Assembly: GCA_040768665.1 (NCBI GenBank)
Contig: JAXGMN010000020.1
Location: 124,001-188,000, forward strand
Reading direction: 5' to 3'
Source: JABWBD01 sp040768665
GTDB lineage: Bacteria; Planctomycetota; Planctomycetia; Pirellulales; Thermoguttaceae
DNA: 64,000 nucleotides
Shown: one piece after another, positions 1 to 9,168 of the stretch
Layout: each line of letters starts with the position of its first letter
Position numbering within the stretch: the stretch's first letter is position 1
Notes under the pieces: generated by a model
Told to the model about the DNA's origin: nothing
Database searches by the model: none
The model's input: the letters and a program-made list of their open reading frames with translations, nothing else
Position numbers and translations under genes: made by a program

Positions 1-149
1 GGTGGATCGAGGGCAGCGGACCGATCCGGACTGCGTCGCACAAGCAATCGGGCTGATGTGCCTTCAGTTTCCAGTGGGTGAGATCGGCGGTCCCGCCAAG
101 CCCCCGACCACCCGCATATCGCCCACATGGAACGCTACCTGAGGCCTTC

Positions 150-400
150 ACCGCCGTCAACTGGTGGACTTGCCAACAGGTGCGCTTTGTCGAAGACCAC
201 CAGCAAGTCGATGCCTTGCTGCCGTTCGGCTTGGTGCATCGCGGCGTGCTCGGCCCGCAGGAGGTCGAGATAGTGCGGACGGATGAGGCTGGCAGGCTGC
301 GCCGATTTCGACTCGGAATGAATCCCCTTTTCACGCTCATAGCGTCGAGCGATGCCGAGGTAGACGCCTTCGGGCGAGTAAAGCAGTGTAGAATGGACTC
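150..400 (-). pseudogene. Possible transposase C-terminal remnant
   Basis: The minus strand is open here with no start codon and reads about 83 residues, including PEGVYLGIARRYEREKG and RPHYLDLLRAEHAAMHQ, before a TAG near 151. The amino-acid composition (charged, amphipathic, then LLVVFDKAHLL) looks like real coding sequence. It resembles the C-terminal tails of Mu/IS481-type transposases or a helper ATPase, but I cannot tell which. No terminal repeats are visible, and the upstream part is missing or lies in another frame. The rest of 1-490 shows nothing I can name. Confidence 0.3.
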
Positions 401-490
401 TGCAAAAGGGAGAAGCCCGACTGTCGGGCCAAGGACGGTTTTCTTGTGTCTACTTCCGGAAAGCGTTACTCGCCCCGAGGCCAATGACTC

Positions 491-1531
491 ATGATCCGCA
501 TCGTCGTCCTAACCCTACTGCTGCCACTGCTTTCCGCGGTTCATGCCGCCGATACCTCTGCGTCGGGTACTCGGCCGAACATTCTGTTGATCGTCTCCGA
601 GGACAACGGGCCTGAACTGGGGTGCTACGGCGATCGGTACGCGCGGACGCCAAACCTCGACCGCCTTGCCAGCGAGGGTGTGCGGTTCCATCGGGCATTT
701 GTCACCCAGGCCGGTTGCAGCCAATCCCGCGCGAGTGTTCTGACCGGGCTCTATCCGCACCAGCACGGTCAGATCGGGCTGGCGACCTGGGGATTCCGCA
801 TGTACCGCGAGGACACGCCGAACCTCCCACGCAGTCCGAAAGCGGCCGGCTACGGCACGGGCATCATCGGAAAACTGCACATCAACCCCGAGCCGGCGTT
901 TCCGTTCGACTTCCACGAAATCCCCGGCGCCAACTTCAATCGCAAGAACCTGGGCGACCACGGCGCAGACATGCTCCGGGGCAAACGCACCTGCTATGAG
1001 GGCGGCGTGCGCGTTCCACTGCTGTTGCGATGGCACGGGCATGCCCGGCCGCAGGTGTGCGAGGAACTCGTCTCCACGGTGGACCTCATGCCCACGGTGC
1101 TCGCGGCGTGCGGCGTCGAGCCGGTGTCCGGTTTGCCGGGACGTCTGCTCCAGCCATTGCTGGCCGGCGAACCTGTGCCGTGGCGCACGCACCTGTTCAC
1201 CGAGTATCACACGCACGCCGCTGCGGCGAGCTACCACCCGCAGCGTGCCGTCCGCACCGAGCGCTGTCACCTCCGTCAAATCCAAAACCGCCGGAAAGCA
1301 ACTCGGCTGGGGCTATCCCGATTACTTTTTTGGCAGAGAGCCAGCGGTCAGTTGCGATGCCTCGCCCGCGATCGGGAAGCCGGCCAAGAAGAAAAAAGAA
1401 GAAGAATCAACCAACAGAATGAATTTATTGATTACCTCAACCATGAAACACCTCTTTGCCTGGCTTGCTGCCATCCTGTTGTCTTTGCTGGCCGGGTTGC
1501 GGGCAGCGGATCAAGCGTCGTCCGCGCGTGA
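491..1531 (+). pseudogene. Truncated secreted sulfatase (internal deletion)
   Basis: This is a type I sulfatase (alkaline phosphatase superfamily) remnant. The N-terminus has a signal peptide (MIRIVVLTLLLPLLSAVHA), then RPNILLIVSEDNGP with the metal-binding acidic residues, then the formylglycine motif CSQSR followed by ASVLTGLYPHQHGQIG. After about residue 150 (NFNRKNLGDHGADM) it jumps straight to the C-terminal-half motif YEGGVRVPLLLRWHG, so roughly 100-150 central residues usually present, including the second metal-ligand region, are gone. After about 1265 the frame no longer reads as sulfatase, and the ORF runs on to overlap the start of the next gene in another frame. The family is normally 450-550 residues. 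It lies just upstream of three more sulfatase genes, so it is probably an old paralogue decaying in a sulfatase island. Confidence 0.8.
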
Positions 1532-3788
1532 GCCGGTCAGGCTCATCCTCGAGACCGACATGTCCGGCGATTGTGATGACGCCGGGGCGCTTGCGCTCCT
1601 GCACGCGCTGGCCGACCGCGGCGAATGCGCCTTGTTGGCGGTGTTGACGAATCGCAAGGATGAAAGCAACGCCTCCGCTGCCGCCGCGGATGCCATCAAC
1701 ACCTACTACGGACGCCCCAACATCCCGATCGGCACGGACAAACAGGGCCCCACCGCGTTGCAACGAACCAGCCCCTATGCCGCCGCATTGCGCGACGAGT
1801 TCCCCAACGACTTCGGCCCTGATGACCGGGCCCCGGATGCGCTGGAGGTCTATCGCCGCGTGCTGAAAGCGCAGCCGGACGGCAGCGTGACGATCTGCAG
1901 CGTCGGCGCGCTCTCGAACCTCGCCGAACTTTGCCGGCGCGAACCTGAACTGGTGCGAACGAAAGTGCTCCGGCTGGTGGTCATGGGCGGCGAGTTTCCC
2001 GAAAGAACCGTGCGCGAAGTGAATATCATGACCCACAAGGAGGCCGCTCAGATCGTGGTGACGGAATGGCCGGGTGAAATCGTCTGGCATGGATTCGAGG
2101 TCGGCAATGCCATCATCACCGGTGCACAATTGAAGCAGACGCCTCGCAGCAATCCGGTTCGCCGCGCCTACGAGTTGCGCCAATACAAACAACGGCCTTC
2201 CATCGAGGGCGGCCAGCCCAGCTACGATCAGGCCGCTGCTCTCTTTGCTGTGCGCGGCGCCGAGCCGGAATTCTGGGAAGTCGTCAAGGGCGGGCGTGTC
2301 AGCGTCGATGCCGAGGGCTTGATCCAATGGCAAGCCGATCCTGCCGGGAGACACTCCTATGTGAAGATCGTGGGCGCCCCGCAACGTCTCGCGGCGGTAA
2401 TCGAAGCGTTGATGATCGTACCGCCAACAGGTATCCAGGCCAAGAAACCGAACATCCTCTTCTTCATCACCGACGACGAGAGTTGGCTGGAACGCAGTGC
2501 GTACGGCTGGTCCGAGTTGCCGACACCGCATTTCGACCGTGTCGCCAGGCAAGGCGTTCTCTTCACCAATGGATTCGCGTCGGCGCCATCCTGCGCACCT
2601 TCTCGAGCCTCGGTGTTGACCGGCCGCAACTTCTGGGAGTTGAAGCAGGGAGCGTTGATTCAGGCGTGGTTGCCGAAAGAGTTTCCTTTATTCCCGCAGT
2701 TGCTTGCGAATGTGGGCTACCACGTTGGTTCCACGCACAAGGTTTGGGGACCGGGCGTCTACAACGAAGACAGTCACGGTCCGGAAGTCTGCGGCACCCG
2801 CTACGAGGATGCGAAGGTGTCGAAGGCCATCCCGGGAATCTCGACGTGTGATTATGCGGCGAATTTCAAGCGGTTCCTGGAAGATCGCCGTCCGGGACAG
2901 CCGTTCTTTTTCTGGGCGGGGCTTTCCGAACCGCATGGTCCGTATGGCGCGAAGAACTACGAACTGCTCGAGACGGAATGCGGCGTCACGCTCGACGACG
3001 TTTCCGTTCCGCCAACGATGGAGGATACGATCGAGAATCGCCGGAATCGAGCGAACTTTCTCTACGAGGTCTGTTACGCCGATCGACATCTCGGCCGGAT
3101 GCTTGCCGCCTTGGAAGCGATCGACGAGTTGGAGAACACCTTGGTGGTTGTGACATCGGACAACGGAACCAGCGGCATCCCGCAAAGCAAGGCGACGCCT
3201 TACGACCTCGGCGTGCATGAAGCGCTGGCTATGATGTGGCCCCAGCGCGTGGCTGCCGGGAGAACCGTGAACGACTTTGTGAGCTTCGCCGACTTCGCCC
3301 CCACGTTCCTGGAGGCTGCCGGAATCAGGCCTCCCGTAGAAATGACCGGCCGCAGTTTGCTGCCGTTGCTCGAATCGGAGAAATCGGGACGCATCGAGGC
3401 GGAACGCAACTTCATCGTGACCGGACTGGAATGGCATGGCGAGTTCGATCCGGAAAGCCGCTCGGGCAGAGCGATCCGCGACGACCATTACGCGTACGTT
3501 GTCTGGTACGGCAACGTCGATTCGGAGGGAGAACCGCTGTCCAACCAGCAGGCCGTGAATCCAACGAGAATCGAGTTCTACGACATGGTGGACGATCCTT
3601 GGCAGCAACACGATCTGGCGAACGATCCAGACTACACGAAGCCGAAAGAGCGACTAGCGAAGAAGCTGCGCGAAGTTGGCCAACGGACCGGCGACCCCCG
3701 GGTGACGGGCGAAATGGACATCTTCCGTGCCACGCGTCAGTATGTGCAAGACCGGAAACGAGGCGGCTACAAAAGACAAGCCCATTGA
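1443..3788 (+). CDS. Nucleoside hydrolase-sulfatase fusion protein, secreted
   Basis: This is a 781-residue two-domain protein. An N-terminal signal peptide (MKHLFAWLAAILLSLLAGLRA) is followed at residues ~35-325 by an inosine-uridine nucleoside hydrolase-like domain. Its acidic calcium/ribose-binding motif is ETDMSGDCDDAGALALL, with GALSNLAELCRREPEL and VVMGGEFPE following as in that family. A short linker (PPTGIQAKKP) leads directly into a complete sulfatase domain (~333-781): NILFFITDDESW, SCAPSRASVLTGR with the formylglycine cysteine at ~384, SDNGTSG and a C-terminal YDMVDDPWQQHDLAND. The first domain should cleave N-glycosidic bonds and the second sulfate esters, outside the cytoplasm; natural substrates are unknown. 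The open frame extends further upstream, and an ATG at 1419 is also possible, but the start at 1443 gives a clean signal peptide. No stop or second signal peptide lies between the domains. Confidence 0.88.
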   Translation: MKHLFAWLAAILLSLLAGLRAADQASSAREPVRLILETDMSGDCDDAGALALLHALADRGECALLAVLTNRKDESNASAAAADAINTYYGRPNIPIGTDKQGPTALQRTSPYAAALRDEFPNDFGPDDRAPDALEVYRRVLKAQPDGSVTICSVGALSNLAELCRREPELVRTKVLRLVVMGGEFPERTVREVNIMTHKEAAQIVVTEWPGEIVWHGFEVGNAIITGAQLKQTPRSNPVRRAYELRQYKQRPSIEGGQPSYDQAAALFAVRGAEPEFWEVVKGGRVSVDAEGLIQWQADPAGRHSYVKIVGAPQRLAAVIEALMIVPPTGIQAKKPNILFFITDDESWLERSAYGWSELPTPHFDRVARQGVLFTNGFASAPSCAPSRASVLTGRNFWELKQGALIQAWLPKEFPLFPQLLANVGYHVGSTHKVWGPGVYNEDSHGPEVCGTRYEDAKVSKAIPGISTCDYAANFKRFLEDRRPGQPFFFWAGLSEPHGPYGAKNYELLETECGVTLDDVSVPPTMEDTIENRRNRANFLYEVCYADRHLGRMLAALEAIDELENTLVVVTSDNGTSGIPQSKATPYDLGVHEALAMMWPQRVAAGRTVNDFVSFADFAPTFLEAAGIRPPVEMTGRSLLPLLESEKSGRIEAERNFIVTGLEWHGEFDPESRSGRAIRDDHYAYVVWYGNVDSEGEPLSNQQAVNPTRIEFYDMVDDPWQQHDLANDPDYTKPKERLAKKLREVGQRTGDPRVTGEMDIFRATRQYVQDRKRGGYKRQAH

Positions 3789-4009
3789 CTCACTTACTGC
3801 AGATTGACCCGCTCAATGAACTACGACCACTCGGTACTTCGGAGAGACGATTCGTGGAATGATTGTACGGGCGGGCGGCGCGTGCTAGCCTCCAATCGCG
3901 TCTTCCACCGGGCGAGCCCGGCGGCGGCCTCTTCCGCGAATTGCGAAACCTGATATAGGAACTGAGCAGAGGCGGAGTGGAGTAGAGAATCAAAGAAAGG
4001 ACCTGAACC

Positions 4010-5464
4010 ATGATGCATACCTGCTTTCTTACCGCCCTGCTTCTCGCACCGCTGGCGGCGCGACACGCCGCGGAGACCGACGCGCGGCGCACCAGGCCCA
4101 ACATCATCGTGATTTTCACCGATGATCACGGTTGGGCTGACCTCGGAGCCCAGGGGGTACGGGAGGATATCCGCACGCCCCACCTCGACGCCCTCGCTGC
4201 TGGCGGGCTGCGCGCCGTCAGCGGCTACGTGACCGCGCCGCAGTGCGTCCCGTCGCGGGCCGGACTGCTCAGCGGCCGTTACCAGAACCGCTATGGCGTC
4301 GAATCCAACGGGGTGTCGCTTGCTCCCTTTGCTGCCGAGCGAACGATTGCCGAGCGACTCAAACAAGCCGGGTATGTCACCGGCATGGCGGGCAAGTGGC
4401 ACTTGGGCGAGAACAACAAAGTTGCCGAACACGGCTTCGACAAGGTGTTTTTCAAGCACAGCAATGCTCCCGGCTTCTGGAACATGGATCTCGACGGCAA
4501 CGACGTCGAACCGGTGGAAGCGCGCGGCGGCGGGTATCACCTCGACCTGATCGCCCGTTTCGCCTGCGCGTTCATCAAACGCCACGCGAAAGAACCGTTC
4601 TTCTTCTACCTTGCGCCGCGCGCACCTCACACGCCGCTGGACGCGCCGCCCAAGTACACGTCGCGATTTCCCGGCCAGATGCCCGAACGCCGCCGCCAGG
4701 CCTTGGCGATGATCTCGGCGGTCGACGATGGGGTGGGGCGCATCCTGGCAACCCTGCGAGAGCACAAGCTGGAGGAGCGCACACTGATATTCGTCATGGG
4801 CGACAACGGAGCGCCGCTGAAGATCCACAAAGTCGACTCGCCGCTCAAAGGCGATCCCGGAGGCTGGGACGGTTCGCTTAACGAGCCGATGAACGGTGAG
4901 AAAGGCACGCTGTGCGAGGGTGGCATTCGGACTCCCTGGCTGGCTTACTGGAAGGGCACGATTCCCGGCGGGCAGGTCTATGCGCACCCGGTGATCTCGC
5001 TCGATGTTGCCGCCACCGCCGTCGCCCTGGCAGAACTCCCAGCCCAGCCCGGCGAACTCGACGGCGTGAACTTGATTCCCTTCTTCACCGGCGAAAGCCA
5101 AGCCGCCCCGCACGAGCGGCTCTACTGGCGTTGGACCTCCCAATCCGCCATTCGCGAGGGTAAGTGGAAGCTGCTCCGCGGCGGCCCGCGCGAGTATCTG
5201 TTTGATCTCGAGGCCGATCCCGGCGAGAAACACAATCTGCTCGCCAGGCATCCTGAAATCGCCGTCCGCCTCCGCGATCATCTCAAGGTTTGGGGCGCCG
5301 ACCTTAAGCCGCCCGGAGTGGAGAGCGCTTCGCTCACTCGAGCGGCCTCGAACTACTTCGCCTACTACCTGGATGGCAAGCCCGTCGTCAGAACTCCGCC
5401 ATCGGCATCGCCCGACGACGCTGCCGCACGCCGCAAACGGCGAAAGCAGCGACGTGACTTCTGA
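4010..5464 (+). CDS. Secreted arylsulfatase (type I)
   Basis: This intact 484-residue sulfatase has a signal peptide (MMHTCFLTALLLAPLAARHA), RPNIIVIFTDDHGWADLG with the first metal-binding acidic pair, and CVPSRAGLLSGRYQNR carrying the cysteine (~79) that becomes formylglycine. It also has GKWHLGE, MGDNGAP for the second metal pair, and EGGIRTPWLAYW. It should hydrolyse sulfate esters of polysaccharides or glycosaminoglycan-like substrates in the periplasm or outside the cell. The C-terminus ends in a basic tail (AARRKRRKQRRDF). GAAAGGACC upstream of the ATG is a plausible ribosome site. The next sulfatase gene starts only 12 bases after the stop, so the two were probably co-transcribed. A formylglycine-generating or anaerobic maturase would be needed, and none is clearly present nearby. 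Confidence 0.92.
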   Translation: MMHTCFLTALLLAPLAARHAAETDARRTRPNIIVIFTDDHGWADLGAQGVREDIRTPHLDALAAGGLRAVSGYVTAPQCVPSRAGLLSGRYQNRYGVESNGVSLAPFAAERTIAERLKQAGYVTGMAGKWHLGENNKVAEHGFDKVFFKHSNAPGFWNMDLDGNDVEPVEARGGGYHLDLIARFACAFIKRHAKEPFFFYLAPRAPHTPLDAPPKYTSRFPGQMPERRRQALAMISAVDDGVGRILATLREHKLEERTLIFVMGDNGAPLKIHKVDSPLKGDPGGWDGSLNEPMNGEKGTLCEGGIRTPWLAYWKGTIPGGQVYAHPVISLDVAATAVALAELPAQPGELDGVNLIPFFTGESQAAPHERLYWRWTSQSAIREGKWKLLRGGPREYLFDLEADPGEKHNLLARHPEIAVRLRDHLKVWGADLKPPGVESASLTRAASNYFAYYLDGKPVVRTPPSASPDDAAARRKRRKQRRDF

Positions 5465-5476
5465 AAGGCCACAACC

Positions 5477-6060
5477 ATGAAGCACGCTGTCACACTGATT
5501 ACCGCCCTGTTACTGGCGCCGGCGGCCGCGCTCCACGCCGCCGACATGCCGAAGCCGGCGAGCAAACACAACGTCGTGCTATTCCTGATCGACGACCTTG
5601 GCTGGCGAGACTTCGGCTGCCAGGGCAGCACGTTCTACCACACACCCAACATTGACCGTTTGGCACGCGAAGGGGCCCGGTTTACCGACGCTTACGCAGC
5701 CTGCGCCGTCTGTTCACCCACTCGTGCCGCGATATTGACCGGCAAGTATCCGGCGCGATTGCTGCTGACCGACTGGTTGCCGTCGGGACGCTGGAATCCG
5801 CAGGCGCGGCTGCAAAGCGGGGCGGTTCGTTCGGGCCCTGCCTCTGGAGGAATTCACGCTCGCCGAGGCGTTGCGGGAAGCCGGCTATCGCACGGCCAGC
5901 ATCGGCAAGTGGCATCTTGGCAGTGAACCGTTTTCGCTGCCGCAGCATCACGGCTTCGACGTGAACGTCGCCGGTAACGCTCACGGCGCGCCGGGCAGTT
6001 AACGGGGGCTTCTACAACGCAACGAGCAATGCGCCGCTCCGGGCGAACAAGGGAGCTTAT
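5477..6060 (+). pseudogene. Broken sulfatase truncated by integrative element
   Basis: The first ~115 codons read as a normal sulfatase N-terminus: signal peptide, HNVVLFLIDDLGWRDFGCQG, and CSPTRAAILTGKYPARL with the formylglycine cysteine. Near 5820 the frame shifts by one; the next frame continues the family sequence (LEEFTLAEALREAGYRTASIGKWHLG) until a stop at ~6001. Immediately after, FYNATSNAPLRANKGAY appears, a motif that normally lies some 200 residues later, so the middle is deleted. From ~6060 the sequence changes to that of the integrative element. The remnant therefore carries a frameshift, an internal deletion and a 3' truncation. It follows the preceding intact sulfatase with 12 bases between them. 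Confidence 0.8.
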
Positions 6061-6372
6061 GGCCGCAAGGTCCGGGACGAGGCCGACAACCGAGCGGCGC
6101 TGTACATCCTGGGGCTGGCCAATTCGGGCGCGGGCAAGGATTATCCCCGGAAGGTCAATCAGAAAATCGAGACGGCCAGGTGGTGGGCGGAGTTTCGCCC
6201 AGGGATCCAAGGCAACCTGGATCACTGGCACCCCGAACCACGTGTGGTGCATCAGACCCCAAAAGCAGCCGCAGCTCTACGCGAGTTGCGGATTGCCGCC
6301 GACCATCAGTATGCCGGGGCCGAGGAGCGTAAGACGGGCGGTCGCCAGCAGAGAGTGTACCGGTTGGCGTAG
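6058..6372 (+). pseudogene. Fragment of element replication/ATPase protein
   Basis: In one frame without a start codon, the sulfatase remnant passes into RKVRDEADNRAALYILGLANSGAGKDYPRKVNQ. The Walker A-like SGAGKD in this setting resembles primase/helicase-type proteins (DUF3987-like) often found on planctomycete integrative elements. A second segment (TPKAAAALRELRIAADHQYAGAEER) looks like a downstream piece of such a protein, so another internal deletion is likely. The frame ends with TAG at about 6370. The family assignment rests on motif resemblance only. Confidence 0.4.
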
Positions 6373-6451
6373 GGAGGTTGCCGAACAGAAGGCCACAGGT
6401 GCCAAAAAGAAGGTTGGTATTGACGGAAAGTACCAGGAGACGGTGAACGTG

Positions 6452-6676
6452 ATGAAGCAACGGACTGTTGAGAGGCTATTGCTGCCGGCCCGCGATGCGG
6501 CAGCAATGTTGTCGATTTCGGAGCGGACCCTCTGGGTCAATACGGTGCCGAGGGGTGATCTGCAGCGTGTTTGGTTGGGCAACCGGCGGATCCTGTTTGT
6601 CGACGCGGAACGCGCAGGACGGTCTATCTTGGCAAGATGTCTCAGCGGGCGGCCGAAAACGTTCGAACTCGAGTGA
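6452..6676 (+). pseudogene. Excisionase-like HTH protein fused into integrase 5' end
   Basis: MKQRTVERLLLPARDAAAMLSISERTLW is a compact winged-helix/MerR-like DNA-binding motif of the excisionase type common beside tyrosine integrases. In such proteins the domain continues with a short line like VRLGRRVLYDPRDL and stops. Here RVWLG is followed at once by NRRILFVDAER, which is the usual N-terminal start of the neighbouring integrase family. A deletion between similar GRR/NRR sequences has apparently removed the end of xis and the start of int. The merged frame stops at 6676 after drifting out of the integrase frame near 6620. The original function would have been to direct the integrase toward excision. 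Confidence 0.6.
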
Positions 6677-7150
6677 AGCAGATCGTCGCGGCCAAGATGG
6701 CAGGGATCACCTGGGACGGGCCGACGGCAGAGTGGGTGGCGAACCTCGGGGATGAACTGGCTGCCAAGCTGGCCCGGCTGGGGCTGATTCCTACCCGTGA
6801 ATCCTCGACGCTGAAGCGATTCTTGGACCAGTACGTCGAATCGCGAGCCGATGTGAAGGAGTCAACCTCGACCGTCTATGGGCATACCCGGCGGAACCTG
6901 ATCGACTATTTTGGAGCCGACAAGCCGCTCAGAGCGATCACGAGTGGAGACGCGGACCAGTGGCGATTGTGGCTGGTTTCGCACGAGAAACTGACTCCGA
7001 ACACGGTGCGCCGACGCTCGGGAATCGCCAAACAATTCTGTAACCGTTCACGGGGCGGCCGGGGACTGGTCCATTTTTCGGCCAGTTGATCCTCTTTGGC
7101 CAAAGAGACGTTGCCCGAAAACATGGACCTGTCCCCCTCTTTTCCGCCCC

Positions 7151-9168
7151 GACCGGGTGGCCCTGGGGGATTGCTCCCCCAGGGCTCCCACAGATCCGTA
7201 CGTGCTCGCATTAGAGCATACGGTTCCTCAGAATCATGTTCTTACGTGCTTCGGTGGTAGATCTTCGGCAAGGGGAGCGGGTAAGCGCTCCTCAAGTCGC
7301 GCGAACTTTTCCCAGGTCATTTTGCGTTCACGGTTCCGGCGGTTGAGCCACTTTCGCCAGGCTCGTCGCACCCGTGGCGGAAGTTGTTCAGCATTCGCCT
7401 GCTGCCGGTCACGCCGAAATAGGCGTAATGGCCTCGGACCTTCTGGCACAGCTTCTTCCACTGCTCGACCGGCCTATGCCGGTGCTTGCGACACCATTGG
7501 TAAATCGACTGAACAGACCGCGTCAACCGCCCTGACATCGTCTTCTTCTTCACCGTCCAGTTGCCCTTGCGAGACTTGTCCCAGTAATGGGTAAAGCCGA
7601 GCAGATCGAACGTGTCCGGTTTCTTGCGGGCATCGCCTTCACGGCCAGAGTGCGACGGGTGTCGAAAGTCGACCAACCGCGTCTTGTCCGGGTGAATGGA
7701 CAGCCCGTATTCCGAGAACCGCTCGGCCAGCATCTCCTTGACTTAGCGCGCGTCACGATTCGAGAACACGATGACGAAATCATCCGCGAACCGGATCAGC
7801 TTGCGCGCTGCCCGGCAGTCGCGGTTTGACGATTTCCTCGAACCACCTGTCCAGTACGTAATGCAGGTAGACGTTCGCAAGGATGGGTGAAATACATCCC
7901 CCTTGAGGACTTCCGGACTCCGGGTAACTGATGTTCCCGTCCTCCATTACCCCTGCTTTCAACCATTTGCCGATCAGGCGTCGCACTACGCCGTCACGTA
8001 TCCTGTGGCTGACGAGGTCTCGGATATGGGAGTGATCAAAGTATCGAAAAACTTTCGTAAATCGACCTCAGGATCCAGCCGCCGCCGATCCGCAGCGTTT
8101 CTTTCCGAACGCATCCATCGCATCGTGCGGGAGCGCCTGGGCCGAAATCCGTACGACCCATCGTGGAAGTCCTGCTCGTATATCGGCTCCATGAGCATCA
8201 CGATGGCACGTTGGAGTACCTTATCTTCGAATGTCGGGATACCGATCGGTCGAGTCTCCGTCCCCGATCCCTTCGGAATGTGTTTCCGTCGGACGGGAGG
8301 AGCCCGGTAGGTCCCCGATTTCACTCGCTGAAGGAGATTCCGGAGGTTTTCCTCCAAGTTCTCCTCGTACTCCTTCGCCGTCTGGCCGTCGACGCCCAGT
8401 GCCCCACTCTTCCGTGTGAGGCGAAAGGCCTCCTTCAGCCAGTCCATGTCGATCAAGTGGTTCAGCGACGTAAAATCCCAACTCCGGCGACTGCTCGGCT
8501 AGCCTCGCTATCCGTCGCCGTTTCGTGGACACGTCTTGAGTTCCCAGATTGCTGTGCATCTGTCGTGTTTCCCGATGACGATCCATGATTCTGACGTCCT
8601 GCTTCCCTCCCTTGGGTCCGCTCAGAAGGTGCGTTCCCCAGATTCTCCGGTACTATCAGGACGCTGTGACTCCCCGTTGTCCTTCTCGCTTCACTTCGTT
8701 TCCTTCGCTCCGCGATACCACGGCAGCACACGGCCTGGATTTCGCTCCGACGCCACCATGTGCGTTCCCTGCGTCGGGCCCGGAGCTTGTTCACCCGGCG
8801 ACTCCATCCGGATATTGCACGTGGAGACATCGGGGCCCCCAAGTTCCCATGGAGCCTCATTTGTCCGTTTGCTCATGTTCACGCGACCCCGGGCCGGACG
8901 GGCGTTTCTGACCACTCGCGAAACGTCCATGCTGCCCCCGTTCGTTCAACTACGAAGGCTCCGACTACAGTACTTTCGAGGCTCAGCTGCATGGCTTCCG
9001 AACTCGCTGTCTACGCCTCGCAGTGCAGGTTGCCCGTACACCACGCAAGACTCGCTTCCGGCTGCTGGTCAGGCTTTGCCGGTCGGGACTTCACCCGCAA
9101 GGCTCCGATGAAAGGTTTCCGTCTCAACTTCTCATAGACATCCCCCTTTCACGAGCTTCTTGGCGCAA
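7151..9168 (-). mobile_element. Group II intron, antisense to the integrase
   Basis: A bacterial group II intron of about 2.0 kb lies on the minus strand. Near its 3' end a domain V-like hairpin is visible (complement of ~7190-7226, GAACCGTATGCTC-TAAT-GCGAGCACGTACGG). A domain VI-like stem follows (complement of ~7155-7187, with CCCTGGGGG and CCCCCAGGG arms), then the presumed terminus CCACCCGGTC. The 5' end is placed at 9168, reading TTGCGCCAAGAAGCTCG, close to the usual GTGCG start. These limits fit the palindromic element exactly: CCGCCCC before and TGAACGG after. It encodes a reverse transcriptase/maturase remnant. Because it is antisense to the integrase it cannot restore integrase mRNA by splicing. 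Confidence 0.75.
7234..8586 (-). pseudogene. ltrA: Group II intron reverse transcriptase/maturase, degenerate
   Basis: The expected RT order is present but scattered over several frames. It starts with ARLAEQSPELGF near the N-terminus. WLKEAFRLTRKSGALGVDG, RPIGIPTFEDKVLQRA and FHDGSYGFRP then form RT blocks 0-3, followed by SGSPQGGCISPILANVYLH (block 4) and the catalytic block read as LIRFADDFVIVF. GLSIHPDKTRLVDF and LLGFTHYW come next, then a maturase-type C-terminus ending KWLNRRNRERKMTWEKF. At least four frame changes (near 8470, 8090, 7810 and 7380) and an in-frame TAA just after FADD break it. It cannot make an active RT, so the intron is immobile unless helped in trans. Raw-read indel errors are an alternative cause, though neighbouring genes are intact. 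Confidence 0.8.

Noticed and set aside
78..494. Plus-strand open frame of 138 codons before the first sulfatase
   Set aside because: It has no recognisable domain and unnatural composition, and the minus strand under it reads better as a protein remnant.
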